Below, one piece after another: positions 7,964 to 16,919 of a DNA stretch of 64,000 nucleotides. The notes beneath the pieces are model-generated. The model was not told the origin of the DNA. It ran no database searches and saw only the letters and a list, made by a program, of their open reading frames with translations. The translations under genes and the position numbers were made by a program. Positions within the stretch are counted from its first letter, which is position 1, and the number at the start of each line of letters is the position of its first letter. The DNA is from Mycolicibacterium fortuitum subsp. fortuitum (GTDB lineage: Bacteria > Actinomycetota > Actinomycetes > Mycobacteriales > Mycobacteriaceae): assembly GCF_022179545.1 (NCBI RefSeq), contig NZ_AP025518.1:5332001-5396000 (forward strand), given 5' to 3'.

Positions 7964-9910
7964 ATGGACAGCGCCGACCTAGCCGAGCTGATCCGCCGTG
8001 CCGACGCGACGCTCGCCGACATCGGCAAACTCCGCGCCGAGATTGCCGACCGCATCCACGCGGGCACCGACGAGGTGGTGACCCGGACGCTGCAGAGCGC
8101 GCCGCTGGAGCACCTGCGCCCCTATCTGGCGCGCGGTGCCCGCCTGGGCGGACTGGCCAACTCCGAGTACCGCACCGTCGCCGACGTCCACACCGTGCCC
8201 GCCCGGCTGCTGACCCAGGTGCCCGGGGTCGACATCGAGGCCGCCCGGTCCGTCCAGTCCGCCGCCCAGGCCATGGCCGACCACATCCGCACCACCACCC
8301 GCCTCCGGCTGCGGGAAGACGACACCGAACTGCTGACCTCGCTGCTGACCCTCGTCCACACCGACGCACCGGTCAAACAGTTGCGGCGGCTGATGCCGCG
8401 GCTTCGCAGCCACACGGCTTCAGATCAGTTGCGCGAATCGGTCGGCGAACTGCTCGTCCGGATCGAGGAGGCCCACCACGCACCGGGCGACCCGTGGCGT
8501 TCGTACCGCGCCGACCCTCGCCCGGTCGATCGGCTGCTCAGTGAATTTGCCTCGGGGACAACCGATGTGGATGCCGCGCAGGGTTTCGTCGGGACGGAGG
8601 TGGTGGCCCAGGTGGAGCAGACCGTGCTGAACCGCTCCCTGCTGAACACCCAATTGCGCGGATACCAGGAGTTCGGCGCTCGATATGCGGTCGCCCGCGA
8701 GCGGGTCCTCCTGTGCGACGACCTGGGTCTCGGCAAAACCGTGCAGGCACTGGCGGTGGCCGCACATCTGGCCGCCGCCGAGCAGCTTCGTCACGCGCTG
8801 GTGATCTGCCAGCCCAACACCGGACTGCATTGGGCCGCTGAGACCGCCAAACACACCGCGTTGCGGGCAGTCGAGATCCGCGGCAGCGAACGCGACGCCC
8901 GTCTTGAGAGGTGGAAGGCCGCCGGCGGCGTGGCCATCGTCTCCTATGACACCTTGCAGCGCATCAAGTTGCCCGAGCGGCCCGGCCTGGTGATCGTCGA
9001 CGAGGCCCATCTGCTCCGCGACCCGAAGTCTGACCGGGCCCGCGCCGTCCGCAATGTGCTGACCTCCGACAACCGCGTGCTGTTCCTGTCCGGCGTGCCG
9101 ATGCACCAGCGGATAGGCGGCTTTCGCCACCTCGCCGATTTCCTGCAACCCGACGTCGCGGGCAAGGTCGCACCCAACGCGGGTGACCGCGGGTCGATCG
9201 CATTCCGTCGCGCAGTGGACCAGGTTTACCTGCGACGGGACTACCGCGACGTGGTGGACGAACTGCCGGTGCGAATAGCCACCGAGGAGTGGGTACGGCC
9301 CAGCCGCGCGGACCGCGAGCGCTACCGGCAGGCGGTCAACAGCGGCAACTTCAGCGCCATCCGGCAGGGCATGTGGCCGTCCGGTTCGCCGACCCCGGCC
9401 GCCAAGCTGGACCGGCTCGTCGAGCTCACCAACGAGGCCCACATCAACGGGGCGAAAGTGGTGGTGTTCTCACACTTCCCCGCGGTACTCGAGGTAGTTC
9501 GGAAAGCTTTGCCAGCCAACATCTTCGGCACTGTCGATGCGTCAGTGCCGGATCAGCAGGCCGTGATCGACGCGTTCGCCACCGACCGCGGCCCGGCCAC
9601 ACTGCTGGTCCATATCGGTGCAGGCAAGCTGGACCTTCGCGAGCTGAACGCGCCCGCGGTGTTCATCATCACCGAGCCGCAGTGGCAGCCACGCACCGAA
9701 CGCCAGGTGATCGGACGCACCCAGCGGCTCAGCGAACTGCCCACCGTGCGGGTCTACCGCCTTTTGGCCAGGGGCACCGTCGACGAACCGATCCGCCGCC
9801 TCGCGCAGCAACCTGACGCTCCGCCCCCTCATCAGGACGAGGTCGTGCGGGCCGAACAGGCCCGACTCGCCCGAGCCGGACTCACCGCCAAGTTCAGTGG
9901 AACCGGTTGA
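7964..9910 (+). CDS. SNF2-family DEAH-box DNA-dependent ATPase
   Basis: The 648-residue protein carries an SNF2 helicase core. LRGYQEFGARYA (about 231-242) is the Q-like motif, DDLGLGKT (252-259) the Walker A motif, VIVDEAHLL (343-351) the DEAH Walker B box, and FLSGVPMH motif III. The C-terminal RecA lobe ends with motif VI in RQVIGRTQRLSELP. Residues 1-200 are not recognised but contain TVPARLLTQVPGV, which resembles a helix-hairpin-helix DNA-binding unit. Such proteins remodel or translocate on duplex DNA without unwinding it. No methylase, nuclease or phospholipase partner lies beside it, so a defence-island role is not supported. The last 17 bp overlap the convergent gene on the other strand. 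Confidence 0.85.
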   Translation: MDSADLAELIRRADATLADIGKLRAEIADRIHAGTDEVVTRTLQSAPLEHLRPYLARGARLGGLANSEYRTVADVHTVPARLLTQVPGVDIEAARSVQSAAQAMADHIRTTTRLRLREDDTELLTSLLTLVHTDAPVKQLRRLMPRLRSHTASDQLRESVGELLVRIEEAHHAPGDPWRSYRADPRPVDRLLSEFASGTTDVDAAQGFVGTEVVAQVEQTVLNRSLLNTQLRGYQEFGARYAVARERVLLCDDLGLGKTVQALAVAAHLAAAEQLRHALVICQPNTGLHWAAETAKHTALRAVEIRGSERDARLERWKAAGGVAIVSYDTLQRIKLPERPGLVIVDEAHLLRDPKSDRARAVRNVLTSDNRVLFLSGVPMHQRIGGFRHLADFLQPDVAGKVAPNAGDRGSIAFRRAVDQVYLRRDYRDVVDELPVRIATEEWVRPSRADRERYRQAVNSGNFSAIRQGMWPSGSPTPAAKLDRLVELTNEAHINGAKVVVFSHFPAVLEVVRKALPANIFGTVDASVPDQQAVIDAFATDRGPATLLVHIGAGKLDLRELNAPAVFIITEPQWQPRTERQVIGRTQRLSELPTVRVYRLLARGTVDEPIRRLAQQPDAPPPHQDEVVRAEQARLARAGLTAKFSGTG

Positions 9911-11042
9911 TGATCGGGATGCGTTCGATGATCCGGTCCCGCAACCGCGGCTGCGGATACGTGACCGGAGGCGGCACGTACGGCGGCGGGGTGTACACCG
10001 GGGCCGGCGGCGGCACGTAGACAGGAGCCGGTGCGGGCGGGGTATACGCAGGCGCCGGAGCGGCTGGCGGCAGCTGGGCGGGCGGCGGTTGTGCCGGCGG
10101 ATTCGCCGCCTCGACCGCCTGAGCCGGCGGTGGGGCAGCCGGAGGGTGCGGCGGCGCTGCCGGTGGCGGCTTGGTGATGGCCTTGTCCACCGGCTTCTGA
10201 ACCGGTTTCGGTGCCGGCCCGGCCTCGGGAGCCGACTCGTGGATGCTGGACGCCTGCGCGGTTTCCGATACCGCTCCGGGGTGCAGGTGCAGCCCGATCG
10301 CGGCCGAAGTCGCGACGACGAGAGTCACCAGGGCACCGCCGACGACGGACGACAGCGCGCCGACCTTGGTCCAGTGCACTGCTTTGACGGGCGTGGCAAC
10401 GGTATTCACTGCCAGCGCCGCCGCCAGGCCCGCGCCGCGCGCGAAAGCCAGGTCGGATTCGGCGGCGGTGATCACCGAAGCGGGAATGGACTCGACCAGA
10501 TCGGCCACCACCGGACCATGCGCATCCGAGCCCAGGATGAACATCGCGCTGATCGGCCGGCCGGTGAGGGACAAGAGTCCGGCGATGTCGGCGACGAAGT
10601 TCTCGGAACGCTCGATGCGGTCGGCGCTGACATCGTCGGGGGTCACGATCGCCACCACGGCGGCGTCCGGTTCGACGATGCAGACGGCGATGTCGTCGTG
10701 CTCGGTGATCTCGGCGATGCCGCTGGCCAGCATTCCGGCCGCCTCGATCTCCGAAACCGCGAAGACATTTCCGTAGCCGCGGGCATCCAGGGACTGCATG
10801 ATGTGACCGGCCAGCGGCGCAGCGTCGTTGGTCCACGTCACACCGATCGCGTGAAGGCGGTGTCCGCCATCGAGTTCGGTGTCGTCCACCAGCCCGCGCA
10901 GCAGGCCGTCGGGGTTGTAACCGGCAGCGTCGTCGAGGGAGATCGCGCCGCGGTCGACCGGACGCCCCTCCCCCGTCGTGCCTTCGACGAGCACCCATCG
11001 AACGGCTCTCGAAGTCATCGCGAGGCCGAGCACGAGATCCAT
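9894..11042 (-). CDS. Proline-rich membrane protein with actin-fold-like N-terminus (paralogue of 20368-22242)
   Basis: The 382-residue protein begins MDLVLGLAMTSRAVRWVLVEG. This resembles the phosphate-1 strand-turn-strand of actin/Hsp70/FtsA-like ATPases. A globular part (1-215) is followed by one membrane span (about 227-251) and a long tail rich in PPPAP and PVYVPPP, ending in a basic RLRDRIIERIPIINRFH segment. The gene at 20368-22242 has the same start (VDVVLGVAVTGRVARLAMIG) and the same order of globular domain, span and Pro-rich tail, so they are paralogues of a mycobacterial family I recall as DUF7159. The tail would lie outside the membrane. ATG 11042 has GGGGGA upstream. Function unknown. 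Confidence 0.75.
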   Translation of the reverse strand: MDLVLGLAMTSRAVRWVLVEGTTGEGRPVDRGAISLDDAAGYNPDGLLRGLVDDTELDGGHRLHAIGVTWTNDAAPLAGHIMQSLDARGYGNVFAVSEIEAAGMLASGIAEITEHDDIAVCIVEPDAAVVAIVTPDDVSADRIERSENFVADIAGLLSLTGRPISAMFILGSDAHGPVVADLVESIPASVITAAESDLAFARGAGLAAALAVNTVATPVKAVHWTKVGALSSVVGGALVTLVVATSAAIGLHLHPGAVSETAQASSIHESAPEAGPAPKPVQKPVDKAITKPPPAAPPHPPAAPPPAQAVEAANPPAQPPPAQLPPAAPAPAYTPPAPAPVYVPPPAPVYTPPPYVPPPVTYPQPRLRDRIIERIPIINRFH

Positions 11043-11186
11043 ACCGATCCCCCGATCTGCCTAGTCAGTCTTCAGTCAGGTTACCGGTGTGACGCCGCTT
11101 ACACGTGGGTGCGGCAATCTACGCGCAAACGCTTTCTCTTGCTCGGTGCCACACCGAAACGGCTGTGCACCATAAGCTCGCTGCGT

Positions 11187-11639
11187 ATGAGGTACATCGC
11201 CGCAGTCGTGGCCGCCACGTCCGTATTGGCCGGATGCACCGTGGCGGGCAAGCCCACGGCGGCTCCGGTGACCGACGAATGGCGACAGGCCGTCATCGAT
11301 GCGGTCGCCGGGCTCGGGACGCAGCTGGGCCCGATCGGCAATGCGATGGTGACGCCGGGCCGTATGACCGACTACGGCGCGCTGCACAACGCGTGCACCG
11401 ACTTGCGCACGTACGTCGACTCGATCCAGCGCAAGGTGCTGCCCGGGCCCGACGTCGCGGTCAACAACGCGCTCGGGGCGGGCTTCGAAAGCTTCCGCAG
11501 CATGGCCGACCAGTGTGTGGCGTTGACGCCGGCAAACAGTTCCGCCCGGTTGACGAAGTTGGGCGACACCATCGACGAAGCCCATCTGCACATCAACGAA
11601 GGCCTCAAGCTCCTCGGTGTCGACGTCCCCAAACGCTGA
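11187..11639 (+). CDS. Small lipoprotein of unknown function
   Basis: The 150-residue product has a short signal peptide ending in the lipobox LAGC (Cys17), so it is predicted to be an exported lipoprotein. The mature part is alpha-helical in appearance, with two cysteines (NACTDL and DQCVAL) that could pair. The longer upstream frame runs through the antisense of the neighbouring gene and is not credible. There is no clear ribosome-binding site. A TAAGCT hexamer at 11173-11178 sits where a -10 box would give a leaderless transcript starting at or near the ATG. It shows no similarity I recognise beyond helical mycobacterial lipoproteins. Confidence 0.7.
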   Translation: MRYIAAVVAATSVLAGCTVAGKPTAAPVTDEWRQAVIDAVAGLGTQLGPIGNAMVTPGRMTDYGALHNACTDLRTYVDSIQRKVLPGPDVAVNNALGAGFESFRSMADQCVALTPANSSARLTKLGDTIDEAHLHINEGLKLLGVDVPKR

Positions 11640-11713
11640 ACAGCTCAAAAGTGATCGAGAACTCAGCCAGTTAATTAGGTTTCCGTAGCGATTGTGTTCA
11701 ACAATTGTTTACC

Positions 11714-12853
11714 GTGTCGTTACAGTTCCTCCTGCTGTGCATCGTCGTATTCACCGCATTGATGTTCGACTTCACGAACGGTTTTCACGACACCGGCAAT
11801 GCGATGGCGACATCGATCGCCAGCGGAGCGCTCAAACCACGCACAGCCGTGGCACTGTCGGCCCTGTTGAACCTCGTCGGCGCGTTTCTCTCCACCGCCG
11901 TGGCTGCCACGATCGCCAAGGGTCTCGTCGACGCTGATCTGGTCACTCTCGAGCTGGTGTTCGCCGGGCTCGTCGGCAGCATCCTGTGGAATCTGTTCAC
12001 CTGGTTGCTGGGTATTCCGTCCAGCTCGTCCCACGCGCTCATCGGCGGCATCGTCGGTGCGATGATCGCCGCCGCCGGCGGTCACGGCGTGATCTGGCAC
12101 GGGGTGGTCTCTACGGTCATCGTGCCCGCCGTGCTCTCGCCCCTGATCGCCGGCGTGGTGGCCTGCATCGCCAGCTGGCTGGTCTACCGCGTGATCCGCG
12201 GCCTGCCCAAGGACCGCACGATCGCCGCGTTCCGCTACGGCCAGATCGGTTCTGCTTCCCTGATCTCACTGGCCCACGGCACCAACGACGCCCAGAAGAC
12301 GATGGGCATCATCTTCCTGGCCTTGATCTCGTACGGTGCGGTGGACGAATCCGCGACCATGCCGCCGTTCTGGGTGATCGCCGCCTGCGCCGTCGCCATC
12401 GCCCTGGGCACCCTCTCGGGTGGTTGGCGCGTGATCCGCACCCTCGGCAAGGGTCTGGTCGACACCGAGGCACCGCAGGGCATGGCCGCCGAAGTGTCCT
12501 CGGCGGCAACCATTCTGCTGTCCAGCCACTTCGGTTACTCGCTGTCCACGACCCACGTGGCGACCGGGTCGATCCTCGGCAGCGGACTGGGCCGACGTAC
12601 CCAGGTGCGGTGGGCCGTCGCGCGCAACATGGCCACCGCCTGGCTGATCACGCTGCCCGCCGCCGGATTGGTGGGTGCACTCACCTACTTCCTCGTGCAC
12701 GGGATCGGCGGCTTCGCCGGGCCATTGGTGGGATTCGTAGGCCTGATCGCGGCAACCGTGCCCATCTGGCTCAAGTCACGGAAACCGCCCATCGACCACA
12801 AGAACGTCAACGACGCATGGCAGGGCAGCCTCACCGCGGTCGAGGGCAAGTAG
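11714..12853 (+). CDS. pitA: Low-affinity inorganic phosphate transporter PitA
   Basis: The 379-residue protein is a PiT-family phosphate permease. The two signature repeats are visible: DFTNGFHDTGNAMATSIASGAL near the N-terminus and SLAHGTNDAQKTMGII in the second half. IPSSSSHALIGG and ALSTTHVATGS-like stretches match the inverted repeat halves. About ten membrane spans are present. GTG 11714 gives VSLQFLLL, which aligns with the remembered start of M. tuberculosis PitA (Rv0545c); a TTG at 11705 is the alternative. It would import metal-phosphate complexes in symport with protons. The next gene, 10 bp downstream, is the partner found beside pitA in M. tuberculosis. Confidence 0.92.
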   Translation: MSLQFLLLCIVVFTALMFDFTNGFHDTGNAMATSIASGALKPRTAVALSALLNLVGAFLSTAVAATIAKGLVDADLVTLELVFAGLVGSILWNLFTWLLGIPSSSSHALIGGIVGAMIAAAGGHGVIWHGVVSTVIVPAVLSPLIAGVVACIASWLVYRVIRGLPKDRTIAAFRYGQIGSASLISLAHGTNDAQKTMGIIFLALISYGAVDESATMPPFWVIAACAVAIALGTLSGGWRVIRTLGKGLVDTEAPQGMAAEVSSAATILLSSHFGYSLSTTHVATGSILGSGLGRRTQVRWAVARNMATAWLITLPAAGLVGALTYFLVHGIGGFAGPLVGFVGLIAATVPIWLKSRKPPIDHKNVNDAWQGSLTAVEGK

Positions 12854-12863
12854 GGACGGGCAC

Positions 12864-13151
12864 ATGACCAACTGGATCAATCTCGTTGCCGTCGCCAAGA
12901 TCCTGCTCTTCGGGCTGGCGGTGGGCGCGTCGGTGCCCACCCTGTTCGCCATCGGCGTCCGGCTGCACATCGCCGGCGATGTCGCCGATGGCCCCGCCGC
13001 GGCGGGCCGTCGGCGCCTGCTGCTGGTTCTCAGCTGGGTGATGTTCGCATTGGTGCTGGTCGTGGTCGTCGTCGGCGTCTTGTACATCGCCAACAGCTTC
13101 ATCGGCCATCACACCGGCGCCTACGTCTTCGGCAACAACGCGCAGCACTAG
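12864..13151 (+). CDS. Small two-span membrane protein downstream of pitA (Rv0544c-like)
   Basis: The 95-residue protein has an N-terminal hydrophobic segment (about 5-30) and a second strong span (about 50-75, LLLVLSWVMFALVLVVVVVG) with a basic RRR between them. It begins 10 bp after pitA, so the two are almost certainly one transcript. M. tuberculosis has a similar small membrane protein, Rv0544c, beside pitA, which supports orthology from context. Its role is unknown; an accessory of the transporter is a reasonable inference only. Confidence 0.75.
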   Translation: MTNWINLVAVAKILLFGLAVGASVPTLFAIGVRLHIAGDVADGPAAAGRRRLLLVLSWVMFALVLVVVVVGVLYIANSFIGHHTGAYVFGNNAQH

Positions 13152-13179
13152 GCCGCGGGTCCGCAGTCGATCTGCCGGG

Positions 13180-14112
13180 TCAGGCCAGCGGCGCAATCGG
13201 GGCCGGCGCGACCGGCGCGGGCGCAGCGGGGCTGTGGGCAGGGGCCGGACCGGGTAGGTTCTGCGGCGCCGGGCCCATGTGCTGCGCCGGCTGGACCGGC
13301 GGCGCGACCCGAGACGGCTGCGATGGCCCGGTACCGACGAGCGTGGCCGTCAGAGGCTGCCGTGCCGCGTCTTGCGCCCATTCATCCTGAAGCTTGCTCG
13401 CCGCGAATGCCGCCCCCTGGTTCACCAGGCCGGTTCCGGCGTACTCGGTGTGGACACCGAAGCTTCTGCCTTGAGGGTCGCACACGAGGTCGTTGTCGAC
13501 GCAGAGGTCGATGGCCTTGGCCGCGTAATACGGGCCGACCACAACCGACGGATTGTTGAGCACCCTCATGAAACGCGGTGACGGCTTGCCGAACAACGCG
13601 ACTGCCGCCACGTGGTCAGCCACCTCCGGCGGCATCGGCGCCGGGACGTCGGCCACCGAAACCCCGTCAGGCACAACACTGGCCGTCACGAAGCCGATGA
13701 CCGCCGCGCCCTGAGAAAAGCCACCGAGCACCATCTTGGTGTCGGGGCAGTTGGCGGCGGTGGCCATGATGTGTGCTCGGGCGTCCGCGATTCCCTGTAC
13801 AGCGGTTGGGAAGTCGGTGGTGGCGGGGTAATCGACGGGATACACCTCCACCGATTTCGCGCCGACGTTGGCACGCAACGAGTTGACGAACGCCTCCCCC
13901 GTATCCCCTACTCCCGGCGCTTCCATGGTGCCGCGGGCGAATATCACCTCGGCATCCGGACACGGTGCCGCAATGGCGGACGGCATCGCGAAATTGCTCG
14001 CCATGGAAGCCGCCCCCGCCATGACGGCTACCAAACCGGCGCTTCCGAATTTCCCCACTAATGCACTGTGACATAAAGCCGCATTGAGCGCGCTTCGAGC
14101 AAGCGTAGGCAT
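13180..14112 (-). CDS. Secreted cutinase-family serine esterase
   Basis: The 310-residue protein has a signal sequence ending near AIAAP (about residue 49). The cutinase/CFP21-type alpha/beta hydrolase domain follows. GGFSQGAAV holds the nucleophile Ser133; the segment CVDNDLVC gives Asp208 between Cys204 and Cys211, and HTEYAG gives His221. PCPDAEVIFARGTMEAPGV is the usual start of the mature domain, with Cys51 pairing to Cys122. After about residue 250 a Pro/Ala-rich tail replaces the compact end of shorter cutinases. The family cleaves short and medium-chain esters, including host or self lipids. ATG 14112 follows GAGGGA. It converges on the pitA partner, with 28 bp between. Confidence 0.88.
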   Translation of the reverse strand: MPTLARSALNAALCHSALVGKFGSAGLVAVMAGAASMASNFAMPSAIAAPCPDAEVIFARGTMEAPGVGDTGEAFVNSLRANVGAKSVEVYPVDYPATTDFPTAVQGIADARAHIMATAANCPDTKMVLGGFSQGAAVIGFVTASVVPDGVSVADVPAPMPPEVADHVAAVALFGKPSPRFMRVLNNPSVVVGPYYAAKAIDLCVDNDLVCDPQGRSFGVHTEYAGTGLVNQGAAFAASKLQDEWAQDAARQPLTATLVGTGPSQPSRVAPPVQPAQHMGPAPQNLPGPAPAHSPAAPAPVAPAPIAPLA

Positions 14113-14412
14113 AGAATTCCCTCAAGAACCAAAGAGAATTCTCAGAAAACCGTTGCGAAGGCTCGGACGCCACCCCGGTTTTCACTTCAGCGCGTCGAAG
14201 GCCGTTCTACCCCAGCACGTTTCGCTTTCGTCAGCCAAATCTTCGCGAATCCCGCCCGACAATTCGGTTTCTTTCCGGCACACTTTTCCGCCGTGACGCG
14301 CGAAGACTGCGCGGCCGGTTCATCGCATTTCGGCACCTTAAGGGCCCCGGAAGTGGCACTGTCTTTTCTGGCGTGACGGCAAGGAATGCGGCCAGCGAGA
14401 AAAGGAACATGA
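14113..14412. other. 300-bp divergent intergenic region
   Basis: This region separates the cutinase from the first PE-PPE-type hydrolase, which are divergent, so it must hold both promoters. AGAATTC occurs at 14113-14119 and GAATTCT at 14135-14141, just upstream of the cutinase start, as a spaced symmetric pair. The hydrolase ATG follows AAAGGAA. No ORF here looks like a protein. Confidence 0.4.
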
Positions 14413-15948
14413 ATGGCGAGTCGGGGGGAGTCGTCGCGCGCCGCGCGCCGGCAGCACAGGTCATCCAGGTGGGCAGCGACGCTGCTGACGAGCGTCGTCG
14501 TCGCGGCGTCGGCGGTAGTCACCGTCAGCACTCAAACCGCCACCTACAGCGCCACGGTCCGGTTGGCCGGGACGACGATTGGAGTTGGTCCATCTTTCGA
14601 ACCGTTCGGGCTGAGCTTCCCGCTGATGTTCTACGGAACCATCGTCCCTGAAGGCGATTCGTTCCATACCGTGCCCTACCCCGCGCAGCTCACCATCAGC
14701 CTGCCGATCATCTCGGACCTACCGGTGTTGTCACACCTCCCGTATTGGCCGCAATCCCTGAAGAGATCCGAGGCGATCGGGGCGGGTTACCTGGAGCAGG
14801 ACATCGCCAACATGCCCGCCGGTGACAAGATCACGATCATCGGCATATCGCAGGGCACACAGGTCGCCGAGATCGCGCGCGCCGATATGGCCAGAGATCC
14901 GAAATACGTTGCCAATGCCGACAACTACGAGTTCATTTTCATCGGCAATCCGTATCAGCCCAACGGAGGCATCCTCACCCGGCTGACATCCTGGAGCGAC
15001 ATGCCGGTGCTCGGCGACCTCTTCCCGTTCGGCCGGCCCGGGCCTTCGGACAGCCCGTTCAAGACGACCTATTACCAGAACCAGTACGACGGGGTCGCCG
15101 ATTTCCCCGCGTATTTCAACGTGCTGTCCCTCGTCAACTCCTTCGCCGGACAGGCCTTCGGACACGCCTTCCCCGGCTATGTGCTGGAGTACCCCGACGC
15201 GCCCAACGCCGTCACCACCCAGGTCGGCAACACCACCTACGTGACGCTCCCGCAATACCTTCCGCTGCTGGCACCGCTGAGAATCCCTGCATCGCTCGTC
15301 GGCGCAGAACGATTCGTCGACGCCATGGACCCGGTCCTGCGCGTCTTCGTCGAAATGGGCTATGACCGCACCGCCGACCCCAGCCGGGTCAAAGAATTCA
15401 GTTGGATAACCCCTGACGAGAAACTGCAGGAAGCACTGAATGAATTGCCGCGCGCGTTCCAGCAATCGATGGCCATTCTCGGCGGCGAGAAATACGTCCC
15501 GACCCTGCCCCAGCCCGTCGTCTCGGACGCAGAACCCGAAACCCCGGTGACCCCACACCCGGCGGAGCCGGTGGACACCTCTCCCTTGGGCCAAGCCGTA
15601 CGACAGGCACTGACCGACGTGGCGAAGGCGGTGTCGGACGCAAGCCGACCGGTAGCGAAGATGATGCAGGCCATCGGCGGTAGAGGCAGTCGAACGGTGC
15701 GGGAGCCGGTTGGACCGGTAGGCGAATCCGCGGGATCGAACCGCCTCAAGCGACCCGCGACGACGCCGACGGACGCGCGCCACTCTCCCGTACAGCGGTT
15801 GCGACCGGTCGGCGAAACGAAGCGTCCCGACCGCGATTCCGTGCGCTCGACCCTCCGGTCGGCGATCGGCTCAGCCGAGAAGACTCCGAAATCCGGACAT
15901 GCTCAACGTCACCGCCCCTCGACACACAAGAGTGGTCGTGCCAGCTGA
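14413..15948 (+). CDS. PE-PPE-domain serine hydrolase, copy 1
   Basis: The 511-residue protein has a basic N-terminus and one hydrophobic segment (about 20-45) that should act as a signal or anchor. The PE-PPE C-terminal-type alpha/beta hydrolase domain (PF08237) follows from about residue 60 to 330. The nucleophile elbow is GISQGTQVAE with Ser146. Asp and His candidates lie in the conserved stretch GGILTRLTSWSDMP and beyond. The last 150 residues are low-complexity and Lys/Arg/Ser-rich, ending in a basic tail. No PE or PPE N-terminal domain is present, so it is not secreted by that route. Copy 2 at 16920 is nearly identical through the catalytic domain. These enzymes are esterases acting on acyl chains of cell-envelope or host lipids. 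Confidence 0.85.
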   Translation: MASRGESSRAARRQHRSSRWAATLLTSVVVAASAVVTVSTQTATYSATVRLAGTTIGVGPSFEPFGLSFPLMFYGTIVPEGDSFHTVPYPAQLTISLPIISDLPVLSHLPYWPQSLKRSEAIGAGYLEQDIANMPAGDKITIIGISQGTQVAEIARADMARDPKYVANADNYEFIFIGNPYQPNGGILTRLTSWSDMPVLGDLFPFGRPGPSDSPFKTTYYQNQYDGVADFPAYFNVLSLVNSFAGQAFGHAFPGYVLEYPDAPNAVTTQVGNTTYVTLPQYLPLLAPLRIPASLVGAERFVDAMDPVLRVFVEMGYDRTADPSRVKEFSWITPDEKLQEALNELPRAFQQSMAILGGEKYVPTLPQPVVSDAEPETPVTPHPAEPVDTSPLGQAVRQALTDVAKAVSDASRPVAKMMQAIGGRGSRTVREPVGPVGESAGSNRLKRPATTPTDARHSPVQRLRPVGETKRPDRDSVRSTLRSAIGSAEKTPKSGHAQRHRPSTHKSGRAS

Positions 15949-16004
15949 GCCTCGGGCTGTCGTCCGACGACGAGAGGGCACCTGACCGCACTACACTCCG
16001 GGCC

Positions 16005-16718
16005 ATGGGTAGACCGCCGGCGGCTTCCGGCGAACGCGCAACCTCGGAGCCGGCCGCAAAACCCCGCGGACAGCGCACGATCCGCGGACTCGACGCCGAG
16101 CAGCGTCGCGCCCACCGCCGTGAGCAGTTGTTGACGGCCGCCTTCGAGCTGATCGCGCGCGACGGCTACGCCAACACCTCGATCGAGCAGATCTGCCAGA
16201 CGGCCTATGTCGGCAACAAGGCGTTCTACGAGGTGTTCGACAGCAAAGAGGACTGCTACCTGGCGCTGCTCGCCCAAATCGCCGCACAGATCGAGGAGAA
16301 AGCCGTCGAGGCCCTCGCCGACGCGCCGGACGATCCCGACGAAACCGTCCACCGGCTGCTGTCGGCGTTCGCCCACGCGCTCGTCGACGATCCTCGAGTC
16401 GCGGTGGTGGCCTTCGGCGAGTGTGCGGGCATCTCGCCACGCGTCGAGCGGCTGCGCCGCGAGAATCGGCGCTGGACCGCGAGCTTTCTCGAGAATCTGT
16501 GGCGGCAGCGCGAGTTTCCCTGCCTGTCCGACACCGGCTCGGTCGACTACCACGCCTTGGCCGTGTCGACCGTCGGCGGGCTGTTCGAAAGCGTGGCGGA
16601 CTGGCTGCACCAAAGGGAAACCGACAGTGCTTCGCCTCCGACCATCGACACTCTGATCAGCAACCTGACGAGCTTCGTCGGGGTGGTTCGCGCCGGAATT
16701 GCCGCGTCCGCGCGCTGA
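16005..16718 (+). CDS. TetR-family transcriptional regulator
   Basis: The 237-residue protein has the TetR N-terminal helix-turn-helix at about residues 45-95: REQLLTAAFELIARDGYANTSIEQICQ and GNKAFYEVFDSKEDCYLALL. A helical ligand-binding C-terminal domain follows. A 30-residue basic/disordered extension precedes the HTH. It sits between two paralogous hydrolases on the same strand, 56 bp after the first and 201 bp before the second. An 18-bp perfect palindrome lies four bases past its stop codon, upstream of the second hydrolase, and is its best operator candidate. The likely role is lipid- or fatty-acid-responsive repression of the hydrolase, inferred from context. Confidence 0.88.
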   Translation: MGRPPAASGERATSEPAAKPRGQRTIRGLDAEQRRAHRREQLLTAAFELIARDGYANTSIEQICQTAYVGNKAFYEVFDSKEDCYLALLAQIAAQIEEKAVEALADAPDDPDETVHRLLSAFAHALVDDPRVAVVAFGECAGISPRVERLRRENRRWTASFLENLWRQREFPCLSDTGSVDYHALAVSTVGGLFESVADWLHQRETDSASPPTIDTLISNLTSFVGVVRAGIAASAR

Positions 16719-16721
16719 ATC

Positions 16722-16739
16722 TGCAAACGATCGTTTGCA
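16722..16739. promoter_or_regulatory. Perfect 18-bp palindrome, candidate TetR operator
   Basis: TGCAAACGATCGTTTGCA is perfectly symmetric with no loop. That is the form expected for a TetR dimer site and not for a terminator hairpin. A second short palindrome AAGGATCCTT follows at 16742-16751. Both lie between the TetR gene and the second hydrolase. Confidence 0.6.
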
Positions 16740-16919
16740 ACAAGGATCCTTTTTACGAAAAGTGACTCTTGTCATAAATCGCTACCCGCTGGTAATTTTC
16801 CGGCAGCATGCGACGTGGCGCGCATCACATCAAGTTCCTCCCGCGCTGGTCACACGCTCCGATGTTCCGGCCGCACCACCGGGGACGGCCGCTCACCACG
16901 ATGAGGAAGAAGGAACGGC

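Noticed and set aside
7964..9910. SNF2 gene as part of a defence island
   Set aside because: No restriction, nuclease, phospholipase or methylase gene lies nearby; neighbours are envelope and transport genes.
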